DNA from: Cinclus cinclus
Lineage: Eukaryota > Chordata > Aves > Passeriformes > Cinclidae
Direction of reading: 5' to 3'
NCBI RefSeq assembly: GCF_963662255.1
Contig: NW_026912212.1
Span: 186,001 to 250,000, forward strand
Length of the DNA: 64,000 bases
Made by a program: the position numbers and the translations under genes
Part shown: positions 49,372 to 61,726 of the stretch, in pieces
How positions within the stretch are numbered: position 1 is the first letter of the stretch
Layout of the letters: the number at the start of each line of letters is the position of its first letter
The notes under the pieces: generated by a model
Told to the model about the DNA's origin: nothing
What the model saw: only the letters and a program-made list of their open reading frames with translations
Databases searched by the model: none

Positions 49372-50750
49372 AGCTGGCAACTAGGCTGCCAGAGTGCAGA
49401 ATGTCGGCGGTCTGGCACGCCTGCTTGCCGAAAGCCAGGATCAGCGAGACAGCGTGCTAGGCTCTGTTTCACAGCACCCTGGAGAACACGCCCTTGAAGA
49501 ATGCCCTCTCTGCTCCGCAAAAGCTCTGCCACAGTGAAGGTGGAAGAAGCAGCCTGTGGCCACGGGCAGAGCTGGTCAACAGCTGCGCCTAACTTGCCCA
49601 AGCTGCGAGAGCATTCTCAGCCGAGTTCTGCTTTGACAGAGCTATTGCTGAACTTTTGCAGCCCCGGAGGCTGCTGAAACCAAGGCTGTGTTCTGCCTCT
49701 TCATTCTTGCCTTCCTGTGCTCCAGCGAGAAGTGAAGCTCTGGCACGGCATTCAGCTTTGCCGCCTCTCTGCACGGAAAGCACTAGACAGAACTAGTGTG
49801 CTTCGTGCATGCTCTCTCCTCGCTTTTATGGTCACTGCTCTGCTTTTTGCTTGGCAGCGTTCCAAGGGTCCACGGCATACCTCTTGCACAGCGAGAGGTG
49901 GCCGGCGAGGAATACTTGCTGGCTTAAGTCGTTCCATGCTCAAGGCATTCATCAGAGCAACACCATGGGGGAAAAGAGGGGGGAACATTGCAGGACAAAT
50001 TTCTATGCTGGAACAGGATTGTCTGCGAGACAGCTCTCCGCAGCGCTAGTATTTGGCCAGGCTGAAATCAGCGCCACGGGAAGCCAATCTGACAAGCGGA
50101 GTGCAACGAGCGCGGCGATATGGGGCCACTTGGCAGGTGGCCGAAGAAAGACGGCTGCCCCGCGAATGGGGTGCCAGAAGGCAAGTTTCAGCAGGGCGTT
50201 CCGGGCGAGCTTAATGTGTAGCCGCAGTTGTTCTAGGCGAGATTGTAGCCGAGAAGCTTTCCGTCTCCATTCACGAGACAAGAAAAGCAGAACGCAATGG
50301 TCTAGAGGGTTGAGAAGAAAAGTGCTCGTAGCGAGCTCGTTGCGGCAGAAGCGAAAGCCAGGAGCAGCGTGCTCGCTGCGAGAAGTAGACGGCGCTTCGC
50401 CTCCTTGGGAAGGAAATGGCGTCTGGGCACGAACGGCAGCCAGCGAAGCTTCAGAACAGCAGGCTGTTCTGCTCAGCGTACGAGCCTGAAGTGAGTGGCA
50501 AGGGCTAAGGGGACAGTTCCAAGGCATCTAGCTTTCCTGCTAGCAATGCCATTTCTACCCTGCTGTGGAAAACATTGTCCTTTGCCCTTCTGCTCCGAGA
50601 GGCAGAGAGCACCTCGGCAGACGCAGTGCAGAGGGAAAGGACACAGTATCCGAGGGAGCGTGACGCCGCTTAGGCGGGCAAAGCAGAAAGGTGCCGCCCG
50701 GCACTGGCTTTGACTCCCTGAGCTTCCTTGCTAGGACAGCAGCTGCCGAA
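49372..50750 (+). repeat. Satellite unit 37, long class
   Basis: 1379 bases, with the 14-base segment at 50565-50578. T617, C830, G1047, A1109, A1278, as in units 26 and 41. Confidence 0.97.
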
Positions 50751-52115
50751 AGCTGGCAACTAGGCTGCCAGAGTGCAGAATGTCGGCGGTCTGGCACGCC
50801 TGCTTGCCGAAAGCCAGGATCAGCGAGACAGCGTGCTAGGCTCTGTTTCACAGCACCCTGGAGAACACGCCCTTGAAGAATGCCCTCTCTGCTCCGCAAA
50901 AGCTCTGCCACAGTGAAGGTGGAAGAAGCAGCCTGTGGCCACGGGCAGAGCTGGTCAACAGCTGCGCCTAACTTTCCCAAGCTGCGAGAGCATTCTCAGC
51001 CGAGTTCTGCTTTGACAGAGCTATTGCTGAACTTTTGCAGCCCCGGAGGCTGCTGAAACCAAGGCTGTGTTCTGCCTCTTCATTCTTGCCTTCCTGTGCT
51101 CCAGCGAGAAGTGAAGCTCTGGCACGGCATTCAGCTTTGCCGCCTCTCTGCACGGAAAGCACTAGACAGAACTAGTGTGCTTCGTGCATGCTCTCTCCTC
51201 GCTTTTATGGTCACTGCTCTGCTTTTTGCTTGGCAGCGTTCCAAGGGTCCACGGCATACCTCTTGCACAGCGAGAGGTGGCCGGCGAGGAATACTTGCTG
51301 GCTTAAGTCGTTCCATGCTCAAGGCATTCATCAGAGCAACACCATGGGGGAAAAGAGGGGGGAACATTGCAGGACAAATTTCTATGCTGGAACAGGATTG
51401 TCTGCGAGACAGCTCTCCGCAGCGCTAGTATTTGGCCAGGCTGAAATCAGCGCCACGGGAAGCCAATCTGACAAGCGGAGTGCAACGAGCGCGGCGATAT
51501 GGGGCCACTTGGCAGGTGGCCGAAGAAAGACGGCTGCCCCGCGAATGGGGTGCCAGAAGGCAAGTTTCAGCAGGGCGTTGCGGGCGAGCTTAATGTGTAG
51601 CCGCAGTTGTTCTAGGCGAGATTGTAGCCGAGAAGCTTTCCGTCTCCATTCACGAGACAAGAAAAGCAGAACGCAATGGTCTAGAGGGTTGAGAAGAAAA
51701 GTGCTCGTAGCGAGCTCGTTGCGGCAGAAGCGAAAGCCAGGAGCAGCGTGCTCGCTGCGAGAAGTAGACGGCGCTTCGCCTCCTTGGGAAGGAAATCGCG
51801 TCTGGGCACGAACGGCAGCCAGCGAAGCTTCAGAACAGCAGGCTGTTCTGCTCAGCGTACGAGCCTGAAGTGAGTGGCAAGGGCTAAGGGGACAGTTCCA
51901 AGGCATCTAGCTTTCCTGCTAGCAATGCCATTTCTACCCTGCTCCTTTGCCCTTCTGCTCCGAGAGGCAGAGAGCACCTCGGCAGACGCAGTGCAGAGGG
52001 AAAGGACACAGTATCCGAGGGAGCGTGGCGCCGCTTAGGCGGGCAAAGCAGAAAGGTGCCGCCCGGCACTGGCTTTGACTCCCTGAGCTTCCTTGCTAGG
52101 ACAGCAGCTGCCGAA
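50751..52115 (+). repeat. Satellite unit 38, short class
   Basis: 1365 bases. Rare T225 (base 50975), shared with units 39 and 46. T617, G830, C1047, A1109, G1278. Confidence 0.97.
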
Positions 52116-53480
52116 AGCTGGCAACTAGGCTGCCAGAGTGCAGAATGTCGGCGGTCTGGCACGCCTGCTTGCCGAAAGCCAGGATCAGCGAGACAGCGTG
52201 CTAGGCTCTGTTTCACAGCACCCTGGAGAACACGCCCTTGAAGAATGCCCTCTCTGCTCCGCAAAAGCTCTGCCACAGTGAAGGTGGAAGAAGCAGCCTG
52301 TGGCCACGGGCAGAGCTGGTCAACAGCTGCGCCTAACTTTCCCAAGCTGCGAGAGCATTCTCAGCCGAGTTCTGCTTTGACAGAGCTATTGCTGAACTTT
52401 TGCAGCCCCGGAGGCTGCTGAAACCAAGGCTGTGTTCTGCCTCTTCATTCTTGCCTTCCTGTGCTCCAGCGAGAAGTGAAGCTCTGGCACGGCATTCAGC
52501 TTTGCCGCCTCTCTGCACGGAAAGCACTAGACAGAACTAGTGTGCTTCGTGCATGCTCTCTCCTCGCTTTTATGGTCACTGCTCTGCTTTTTGCTTGGCA
52601 GCGTTCCAAGGGTCCACGGCATACCTCTTGCACAGCGAGAGGTGGCCGGCGAGGAATACTTGCTGGCTTAAGTCGTTCCATGCTCAAGGCATTCATCAGA
52701 GCAACACCATGGGGGAAAAGAGGGGGGAACATTGCAGGACAAATTTCTATGCTGGAACAGGATTGTCTGCGAGACAGCTCTCCGCAGCGCTAGTATTTGG
52801 CCAGGCTGAAATCAGCGCCACGGGAAGCCAATCTGACAAGCGGAGTGCAACGAGCGCGGCGATATGGGGCCACTTGGCAGGTGGCCGAAGAAAGACGGCT
52901 GCCCCGCGAATGTGGTGCCAGAAGGCAAGTTTCAGCAGGGCGTTGCGGGCGAGCTTAATGTGTAGCCGCAGTTGTTCTAGGCGAGATTGTAGCCGAGAAG
53001 CTTTCCGTCTCCATTCACGAGACAAGAAAAGCAGAACGCAATGGTCTAGAGGGTTGAGAAGAAAAGTGCTCGTAGCGAGCTCGTTGCGGCAGAAGCGAAA
53101 GCCAGGAGCAGCGTGCTCGCTGCGAGAAGTAGACGGCGCTTCGCCTCCTTGGGAAGGAAATCGCGTCTGGGCACGAACGGCAGCCAGCGAAGCTTCAGAA
53201 CAGCAGGCTGTTCTGCTCAGCGTACGAGCCTGAAGTGAGTGGCAAGGGCTAAGGGGACAGTTCCAAGGCATCTAGCTTTCCTGCTAGCAATGCCATTTCT
53301 ACCCTGCTCCTTTGCCCTTCTGCTCCGAGAGGCAGAGAGCACCTCGGCAGACGCAGTGCAGAGGGAAAGGACACAGTATCCGAGGGAGCGTGGCGCCGCT
53401 TAGGCGGGCAAAGCAGAAAGGTGCCGCCCGGCACTGGCTTTGACTCCCTGAGCTTCCTTGCTAGGACAGCAGCTGCCGAA
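52116..53480 (+). repeat. Satellite unit 39, short class
   Basis: 1365 bases. T225 (base 52340) and T798 (base 52913), with T617, G830, C1047, A1109, G1278. It differs from unit 38 only at 798. Confidence 0.97.
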
Positions 53481-54845
53481 AGCTGGCAACTAGGCTGCCA
53501 GAGTGCAGAATGTCGGCGGTCTGGCACGCCTGCTTGCCGAAAGCCAGGATCAGCGAGACAGCGTGCTAGGCTCTGTTTCACAGCACCCTGGAGAACACGC
53601 CCTTGAAGAATGCCCTCTCTGCTCCGCAAAAGCTCTGCCACAGTGAAGGTGGAAGAAGCAGCCTGTGGCCACGGGCAGAGCTGGTCAACAGCTGCGCCTA
53701 ACTTGCCCAAGCTGCGAGAGCATTCTCAGCCGAGTTCTGCTTTGACAGAGCTATTGCTGAACTTTTGCAGCCCCGGAGGCTGCTGAAACCAAGGCTGTGT
53801 TCTGCCTCTTCATTCTTGCCTTCCTGTGCTCCAGCGAGAAGTGAAGCTCTGGCACGGCATTCAGCTTTGCCGCCTCTCTGCACGGAAAGCACTAGACAGA
53901 ACTAGTGTGCTTCGTGCATGCTCTCTCCTCGCTTTTATGGTCACTGCTCTGCTTTTTGCTTGGCAGCGTTCAAAGGGTCCACGGCATACCTCTTGCACAG
54001 CGAGAGGTGGCCGGCGAGGAATACTTGCTGGCTTAAGTCGTTCCATGCTCAAGGCATTCATCAGAGCAACACCATGGGGGAAAAGAGGGGGGAACATTGC
54101 AGGACAAATTTCTATGCTGGAACAGGATTGTCTGCGAGACAGCTCTCCGCAGCGCTAGTATTTGGCCAGGCTGAAATCAGCGCCACGGGAAGCCAATCTG
54201 ACAAGCGGAGTGCAACGAGCGCGGCGATATGGGGCCACTGGGCAGGTGGCCGAAGAAAGACGGCTGCCCCGCGAATGGGGTGCCAGAAGGCAAGTTTCAG
54301 CAGGGCGTTGCGGGCGAGCTTAATGTGTAGCCGCAGTTGTTCTAGGCGAGATTGTAGCCGAGAAGCTTTCCGTCTCCATTCACGAGACAAGAAAAGCAGA
54401 ACGCAATGGTCTAGAGGGTTGAGAAGAAAAGTGCTCGTAGCGAGCTCGTTGCGGCAGAAGCGAAAGCCAGGAGCAGCGTGCTCGCTGCGAGAAGTAGACG
54501 GCGCTTCGCCTCCTTGGGAAGGAAATGGCGTCTGGGCACGAACGGCAGCCAGCGAAGCTTCAGAACAGCAGGCTGTTCTGCTCAGCGTGCGAGCCTGAAG
54601 TGAGTGGCAAGGGCTAAGGGGACAGTTCCAAGGCATCTAGCTTTCCTGCTAGCAATGCCATTTCTACCCTGCTCCTTTGCCCTTCTGCTCCGAGAGGCAG
54701 AGAGCACCTCGGCAGACGCAGTGCAGAGGGAAAGGACACAGTATCCGAGGGAGCGTGGCGCCGCTTAGGCGGGCAAAGCAGAAAGGTGCCGCCCGGCACT
54801 GGCTTTGACTCCCTGAGCTTCCTTGCTAGGACAGCAGCTGCCGAA
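53481..54845 (+). repeat. Satellite unit 40, short class
   Basis: 1365 bases. A492 (base 53972), T617, G830, G1047, G1109, G1278. Private T-to-G change at position 760 (base 54240), in the loop of the dyad at unit positions 753-771. Confidence 0.97.
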
Positions 54846-56224
54846 AGCTGGCAACTAGGCTGCCAGAGTGCAGAATGTCGGCGGTCTGGCACGCCTGCTT
54901 GCCGAAAGCCAGGATCAGCGAGACAGCGTGCTAGGCTCTGTTTCACAGCACCCTGGAGAACACGCCCTTGAAGAATGCCCTCTCTGCTCCGCAAAAGCTC
55001 TGCCACAGTGAAGGTGGAAGAAGCAGCCTGTGGCCACGGGCAGAGCTGGTCAACAGCTGCGCCTAACTTGCCCAAGCTGCGAGAGCATTCTCAGCCGAGT
55101 TCTGCTTTGACAGAGCTATTGCTGAACTTTTGCAGCCCCGGAGGCTGCTGAAACCAAGGCTGTGTTCTGCCTCTTCATTCTTGCCTTCCTGTGCTCCAGC
55201 GAGAAGTGAAGCTCTGGCACGGCATTCAGCTTTGCCGCCTCTCTGCACGGAAAGCACTAGACAGAACTAGTGTGCTTCGTGCATGCTCTCTCCTCGCTTT
55301 TATGGTCACTGCTCTGCTTTTTGCTTGGCAGCGTTCCAAGGGTCCACGGCATACCTCTTGCACAGCGAGAGGTGGCCGGCGAGGAATACTTGCTGGCTTA
55401 AGTCGTTCCATGCTCAAGGCATTCATCAGAGCAACACCATGGGGGAAAAGAGGGGGGAACATTGCAGGACAAATTTCTATGCTGGAACAGGATTGTCTGC
55501 GAGACAGCTCTCCGCAGCGCTAGTATTTGGCCAGGCTGAAATCAGCGCCACGGGAAGCCAATCTGACAAGCGGAGTGCAACGAGCGCGGCGATATGGGGC
55601 CACTTGGCAGGTGGCCGAAGAAAGACGGCTGCCCCGCGAATGGGGTGCCAGAAGGCAAGTTTCAGCAGGGCGTTCCGGGCGAGCTTAATGTGTAGCCGCA
55701 GTTGTTCTAGGCGAGATTGTAGCCGAGAAGCTTTCCGTCTCCATTCACGAGACAAGAAAAGCAGAACGCAATGGTCTAGAGGGTTGAGAAGAAAAGTGCT
55801 CGTAGCGAGCTCGTTGCGGCAGAAGCGAAAGCCAGGAGCAGCGTGCTCGCTGCGAGAAGTAGACGGCGCTTCGCCTCCTTGGGAAGGAAATGGCGTCTGG
55901 GCACGAACGGCAGCCAGCGAAGCTTCAGAACAGCAGGCTGTTCTGCTCAGCGTACGAGCCTGAAGTGAGTGGCAAGGGCTAAGGGGACAGTTCCAAGGCA
56001 TCTAGCTTTCCTGCTAGCAATGCCATTTCTACCCTGCTGTGGAAAACATTGTCCTTTGCCCTTCTGCTCCGAGAGGCAGAGAGCACCTCGGCAGACGCAG
56101 TGCAGAGGGAAAGGACACAGTATCCGAGGGAGCGTGACGCCGCTTAGGCGGGCAAAGCAGAAAGGTGCCGCCCGGCACTGGCTTTGACTCCCTGAGCTTC
56201 CTTGCTAGGACAGCAGCTGCCGAA
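54846..56224 (+). repeat. Satellite unit 41, long class
   Basis: 1379 bases, with the 14-base segment at 56039-56052. T617, C830, G1047, A1109, A1278. Confidence 0.97.
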
Positions 56225-57603
56225 AGCTGGCAACTAGGCTGCCAGAGTGCAGAATGTCGGCGGTCTGGCACGCCTGCTTGCCGAAAGCCAGGATCAGCGA
56301 GACAGCGTGCTAGGCTCTGTTTCACAGCACCCTGGAGAACACGCCCTTGAAGAATGCCCTCTCTGCTCCGCAAAAGCTCTGCCACAGTGAAGGTGGAAGA
56401 AGCAGCCTGTGGCCACGGGCAGAGCTGGTCAACAGCTGCGCCTAACTTGCCCAAGCTGCGAGAGCATTCTCAGCCGAGTTCTGCTTTGACAGAGCTATTG
56501 CTGAACTTTTGCAGCCCCGGAGGCTGCTGAAACCAAGGCTGTGTTCTGCCTCTTCATTCTTGCCTTCCTGTGCTCCAGCGAGAAGTGAAGCTCTGGCACG
56601 GCATTCAGCTTTGCCGCCTCTCTGCACGGAAAGCACTAGACAGAACTAGTGTGCTTCGTGCATGCTCTCTCCTCGCTTTTATGGTCACTGCTCTGCTTTT
56701 TGCTTGGCAGCGTTCCAAGGGTCCACGGCATACCTCTTGCACAGCGAGAGGTGGCCGGCGAGGAATACTTGCTGGCTTAAGTCGTTCCATGCTCAAGGCA
56801 TTCATCAGAGCAACACCATGGGGGAAAAGAGGGGGGAACATTGCAGGACAAATTTCTATGCTGGAACAGGATTGTCTGCGAGACAGCTCTCCGCAGCGCT
56901 AGTATTTGGCCAGGCTGAAATCAGCGCCACGGGAAGCCAATCTGACAAGCGGAGTGCAACGAGCGCGGCGATATGGGGCCACTTGGCAGGTGGCCGAAGA
57001 AAGACGGCTGCCCCGCGAATGGGGTGCCAGAAGGCAAGTTTCAGCAGGGCGTTGCGGGCGAGCTTAATGTGTAGCCGCAGTTGTTCTAGGCGAGATTGTA
57101 GCCGAGAAGCTTTCCGTCTCCATTCACGAGACAAGAAAAGCAGAACGCAATGGTCTAGAGGGTTGAGAAGAAAAGTGCTCGTAGCGAGCTCGTTGCGGCA
57201 GAAGCGAAAGCCAGGAGCAGCGTGCTCGCTGCGAGAAGTAGACGGCGCTTCGCCTCCTTGGGAAGGAAATCGCGTCTGGGCACGAACGGCAGCCAGCGAA
57301 GCTTCAGAACAGCAGGCTGTTCTGCTCAGCGTGCGAGCCTGAAGTGAGTGGCAAGGGCTAAGGGGACAGTTCCAAGGCATCTAGCTTTCCTGCTAGCAAT
57401 GCCATTTCTACCCTGCTGTGGAAAACATTGTCCTTTGCCCTTCTGCTCCGAGAGGCAGAGAGCACCTCGGCAGACGCAGTGCAGAGGGAAAGGACACAGT
57501 ATCCGAGGGAGCGTGACGCCGCTTAGGCGGGCAAAGCAGAAAGGTGCCGCCCGGCACTGGCTTTGACTCCCTGAGCTTCCTTGCTAGGACAGCAGCTGCC
57601 GAA
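56225..57603 (+). repeat. Satellite unit 42, long class
   Basis: 1379 bases, with the 14-base segment at 57418-57431. T617, G830, C1047, G1109, A1278; the haplotype of unit 34 without A492. Confidence 0.97.
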
Positions 57604-58982
57604 AGCTGGCAACTAGGCTGCCAGAGTGCAGAATGTCGGCGGTCTGGCACGCCTGCTTGCCGAAAGCCAGGATCAGCGAGACAGCGTGCTAGGCTCTGTT
57701 TCACAGCACCCTGGAGAACACGCCCTTGAAGAATGCCCTCTCTGCTCCGCAAAAGCTCTGCCACAGTGAAGGTGGAAGAAGCAGCCTGTGGCCACGGGCA
57801 GAGCTGGTCAACAGCTGCGCCTAACTTGCCCAAGCTGCGAGAGCATTCTCAGCCGAGTTCTGCTTTGACAGAGCTATTGCTGAACTTTTGCAGCCCCGGA
57901 GGCTGCTGAAACCAAGGCTGTGTTCTGCCTCTTCATTCTTGCCTTCCTGTGCTCCAGCGAGAAGTGAAGCTCTGGCACGGCATTCAGCTTTGCCGCCTCT
58001 CTGCACGGAAAGCACTAGACAGAACTAGTGTGCTTCGTGCATGCTCTCTCCTCGCTTTTATGGTCACTGCTCTGCTTTTTGCTTGGCAGCGTTCCAAGGG
58101 TCCACGGCATACCTCTTGCACAGCGAGAGGTGGCCGGCGAGGAATACTTGCTGGCTTAAGTCGTTCCATGCTCAAGGCATTCATCAGAGCAACACCATGG
58201 GGGAAAAGAGGGGGGAACACTGCAGGACAAATTTCTATGCTGGAACAGGATTGTCTGCGAGACAGCTCTCCGCAGCGCTAGTATTTGGCCAGGCTGAAAT
58301 CAGCGCCACGGGAAGCCAATCTGACAAGCGGAGTGCAACGAGCGCGGCGATATGGGGCCACTTGGCAGGTGGCCGAAGAAAGACGGCTGCCCCGCGAATG
58401 GGGTGCCAGAAGGCAAGTTTCAGCAGGGCGTTCCGGGCGAGCTTAATGTGTAGCCGCAGTTGTTCTAGGCGAGATTGTAGCCGAGAAGCTTTCCGTCTCC
58501 ATTCACGAGACAAGAAAAGCAGAACGCAATGGTCTAGAGGGTTGAGAAGAAAAGTGCTCGTAGCGAGCTCGTTGCGGCAGAAGCGAAAGCCAGGAGCAGC
58601 GTGCTCGCTGCGAGAAGTAGACGGCGCTTCGCCTCCTTGGGAAGGAAATCGCGTCTGGGCACGAACGGCAGCCAGCGAAGCTTCAGAACAGCAGGCTGTT
58701 CTGCTCAGCGTGCGAGCCTGAAGTGAGTGGCAAGGGCTAAGGGGACAGTTCCAAGGCATCTAGCTTTCCTGCTAGCAATGCCATTTCTACCCTGCTGTGG
58801 AAAACATTGTCCTTTGCCCTTCTGCTCCGAGAGGCAGAGAGCACCTCGGCAGACGCAGTGCAGAGGGAAAGGACACAGTATCCGAGGGAGCGTGACGCCG
58901 CTTAGGCGGGCAAAGCAGAAAGGTGCCGCCCGGCACTGGCTTTGACTCCCTGAGCTTCCTTGCTAGGACAGCAGCTGCCGAA
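57604..58982 (+). repeat. Satellite unit 43, long class
   Basis: 1379 bases, with the 14-base segment at 58797-58810. C617, C830, C1047, G1109, A1278, as in unit 31. Confidence 0.97.
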
Positions 58983-60361
58983 AGCTGGCAACTAGGCTGC
59001 CAGAGTGCAGAATGTCGGCGGTCTGGCACGCCTGCTTGCCGAAAGCCAGGATCAGCGAGACAGCGTGCTAGGCTCTGTTTCACAGCACCCTGGAGAACAC
59101 GCCCTTGAAGAATGCCCTCTCTGCTCCGCAAAAGCTCTGCCACAGTGAAGGTGGAAGAAGCAGCCTGTGGCCACGGGCAGAGCTGGTCAACAGCTGCGCC
59201 TAACTTGCCCAAGCTGCGAGAGCATTCTCAGCCGAGTTCTGCTTTGACAGAGCTATTGCTGAACTTTTGCAGCCCCGGAGGCTGCTGAAACCAAGGCTGT
59301 GTTCTGCCTCTTCATTCTTGCCTTCCTGTGCTCCAGCGAGAAGTGAAGCTCTGGCACGGCATTCAGCTTTGCCGCCTCTCTGCACGGAAAGCACTAGACA
59401 GAACTAGTGTGCTTCGTGCATGCTCTCTCCTCGCTTTTATGGTCACTGCTCTGCTTTTTGCTTGGCAGCGTTCCAAGGGTCCACGGCATACCTCTTGCAC
59501 AGCGAGAGGTGGCCGGCGAGGAATACTTGCTGGCTTAAGTCGTTCCATGCTCAAGGCATTCATCAGAGCAACACCATGGGGGAAAAGAGGGGGGAACATT
59601 GCAGGACAAATTTCTATGCTGGAACAGGATTGTCTGCGAGACAGCTCTCCGCAGCGCTAGTATTTGGCCAGGCTGAAATCAGCGCCACGGGAAGCCAATC
59701 TGACAAGCGGAGTGCAACGAGCGCGGCGATATGGGGCCACTTGGCAGGTGGCCGAAGAAAGACGGCTGCCCCGCGAATGGGGTGCCAGAAGGCAAGTTTC
59801 AGCAGGGCGTTGCGGGCGAGCTTAATGTGTAGCCGCAGTTGTTCTAGGCGAGATTGTAGCCGAGAAGCTTTCCGTCTCCATTCACGAGACAAGAAAAGCA
59901 GAACGCAATGGTCTAGAGGGTTGAGAAGAAAAGTGCTCGTAGCGAGCTCGTTGCGGCAGAAGCGAAAGCCAGGAGCAGCGTGCTCGCTGCGAGAAGTAGA
60001 CGGCGCTTCGCCTCCTTGGGAAGGAAATGGCGTCTGGGCACGAACGGCAGCCAGCGAAGCTTCAGAACAGCAGGCTGTTCTGCTCAGCGTACGAGCCTGA
60101 AGTGAGTGGCAAGGGCTAAGGGGACAGTTCCAAGGCATCTAGCTTTCCTGCTAGCAATGCCATTTCTACCCTGCTGTGGAAAACATTGTCCTTTGCCCTT
60201 CTGCTCCGAGAGGCAGAGAGCACCTCGGCAGACGCAGTGCAGAGGGAAAGGACACAGTATCCGAGGGAGCGTGACGCCGCTTAGGCGGGCAAAGCAGAAA
60301 GGTGCCGCCCGGCACTGGCTTTGACTCCCTGAGCTTCCTTGCTAGGACAGCAGCTGCCGAA
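58983..60361 (+). repeat. Satellite unit 44, long class
   Basis: 1379 bases, with the 14-base segment at 60176-60189. T617, G830, G1047, A1109, A1278, as in unit 4. I read unit positions 218 to about 1050 against unit 1 and found differences only at 617, 830 and 1047. Confidence 0.97.
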
Positions 60362-61726
60362 AGCTGGCAACTAGGCTGCCAGAGTGCAGAATGTCGGCGG
60401 TCTGGCACGCCTGCTTGCCGAAAGCCAGGATCAGCGAGACAGCGTGCTAGGCTCTGTTTCACAGCACCCTGGAGAACACGCCCTTGAAGAATGCCCTCTC
60501 TGCTCCGCAAAAGCTCTGCCACAGTGAAGGTGGAAGAAGCAGCCTGTGGCCACGGGCAGAGCTGGTCAACAGCTGCGCCTAACTTGCCCAAGCTGCGAGA
60601 GCATTCTCAGCCGAGTTCTGCTTTGACAGAGCTATTGCTGAACTTTTGCAGCCCCGGAGGCTGCTGAAACCAAGGCTGTGTTCTGCCTCTTCATTCTTGC
60701 CTTCCTGTGCTCCAGCGAGAAGTGAAGCTCTGGCACGGCATTCAGCTTTGCCGCCTCTCTGCACGGAAAGCACTAGACAGAACTAGTGTGCTTCGTGCAT
60801 GCTCTCTCCTCGCTTTTATGGTCACTGCTCTGCTTTTTGCTTGGCAGCGTTCCAAGGGTCCACGGCATACCTCTTGCACAGCGAGAGGTGGCCGGCGAGG
60901 AATACTTGCTGGCTTAAGTCGTTCCATGCTCAAGGCATTCATCAGAGCAACACCATGGGGGAAAAGAGGGGGGAACATTGCAGGACAAATTTCTATGCTG
61001 GAACAGGATTGTCTGCGAGACAGCTCTCCGCAGCGCTAGTATTTGGCCAGGCTGAAATCAGCGCCACGGGAAGCCAATCTGACAAGCGGAGTGCAACGAG
61101 CGCGGCGATATGGGGCCACTTGGCAGGTGGCCGAAGAAAGACGGCTGCCCCGCGAATGGGGTGCCAGAAGGCAAGTTTCAGCAGGGCGTTGCGGGCGAGC
61201 TTAATGTGTAGCCGCAGTTGTTCTAGGCGAGATTGTAGCCGAGAAGCTTTCCGTCTCCATTCACGAGACAAGAAAAGCAGAACGCAATGGTCTAGAGGGT
61301 TGAGAAGAAAAGTGCTCGTAGCGAGCTCGTTGCGGCAGAAGCGAAAGCCAGGAGCAGCGTGCTCGCTGCGAGAAGTAGACGGCGCTTCGCCTCCTTGGGA
61401 AGGAAATCGCGTCTGGGCACGAACGGCAGCCAGCGAAGCTTCAGAACAGCAGGCTGTTCTGCTCAGCGTACGAGCCTGAAGTGAGTGGCAAGGGCTAAGG
61501 GGACAGTTCCAAGGCATCTAGCTTTCCTGCTAGCAATGCCATTTCTACCCTGCTCCTTTGCCCTTCTGCTCCGAGAGGCAGAGAGCACCTCGGCAGACGC
61601 AGTGCAGAGGGAAAGGACACAGTATCCGAGGGAGCGTGGCGCCGCTTAGGCGGGCAAAGCAGAAAGGTGCCGCCCGGCACTGGCTTTGACTCCCTGAGCT
61701 TCCTTGCTAGGACAGCAGCTGCCGAA
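60362..61726 (+). repeat. Satellite unit 45, short class
   Basis: 1365 bases. T617, G830, C1047, A1109, G1278; unit 38 without T225. Confidence 0.97.
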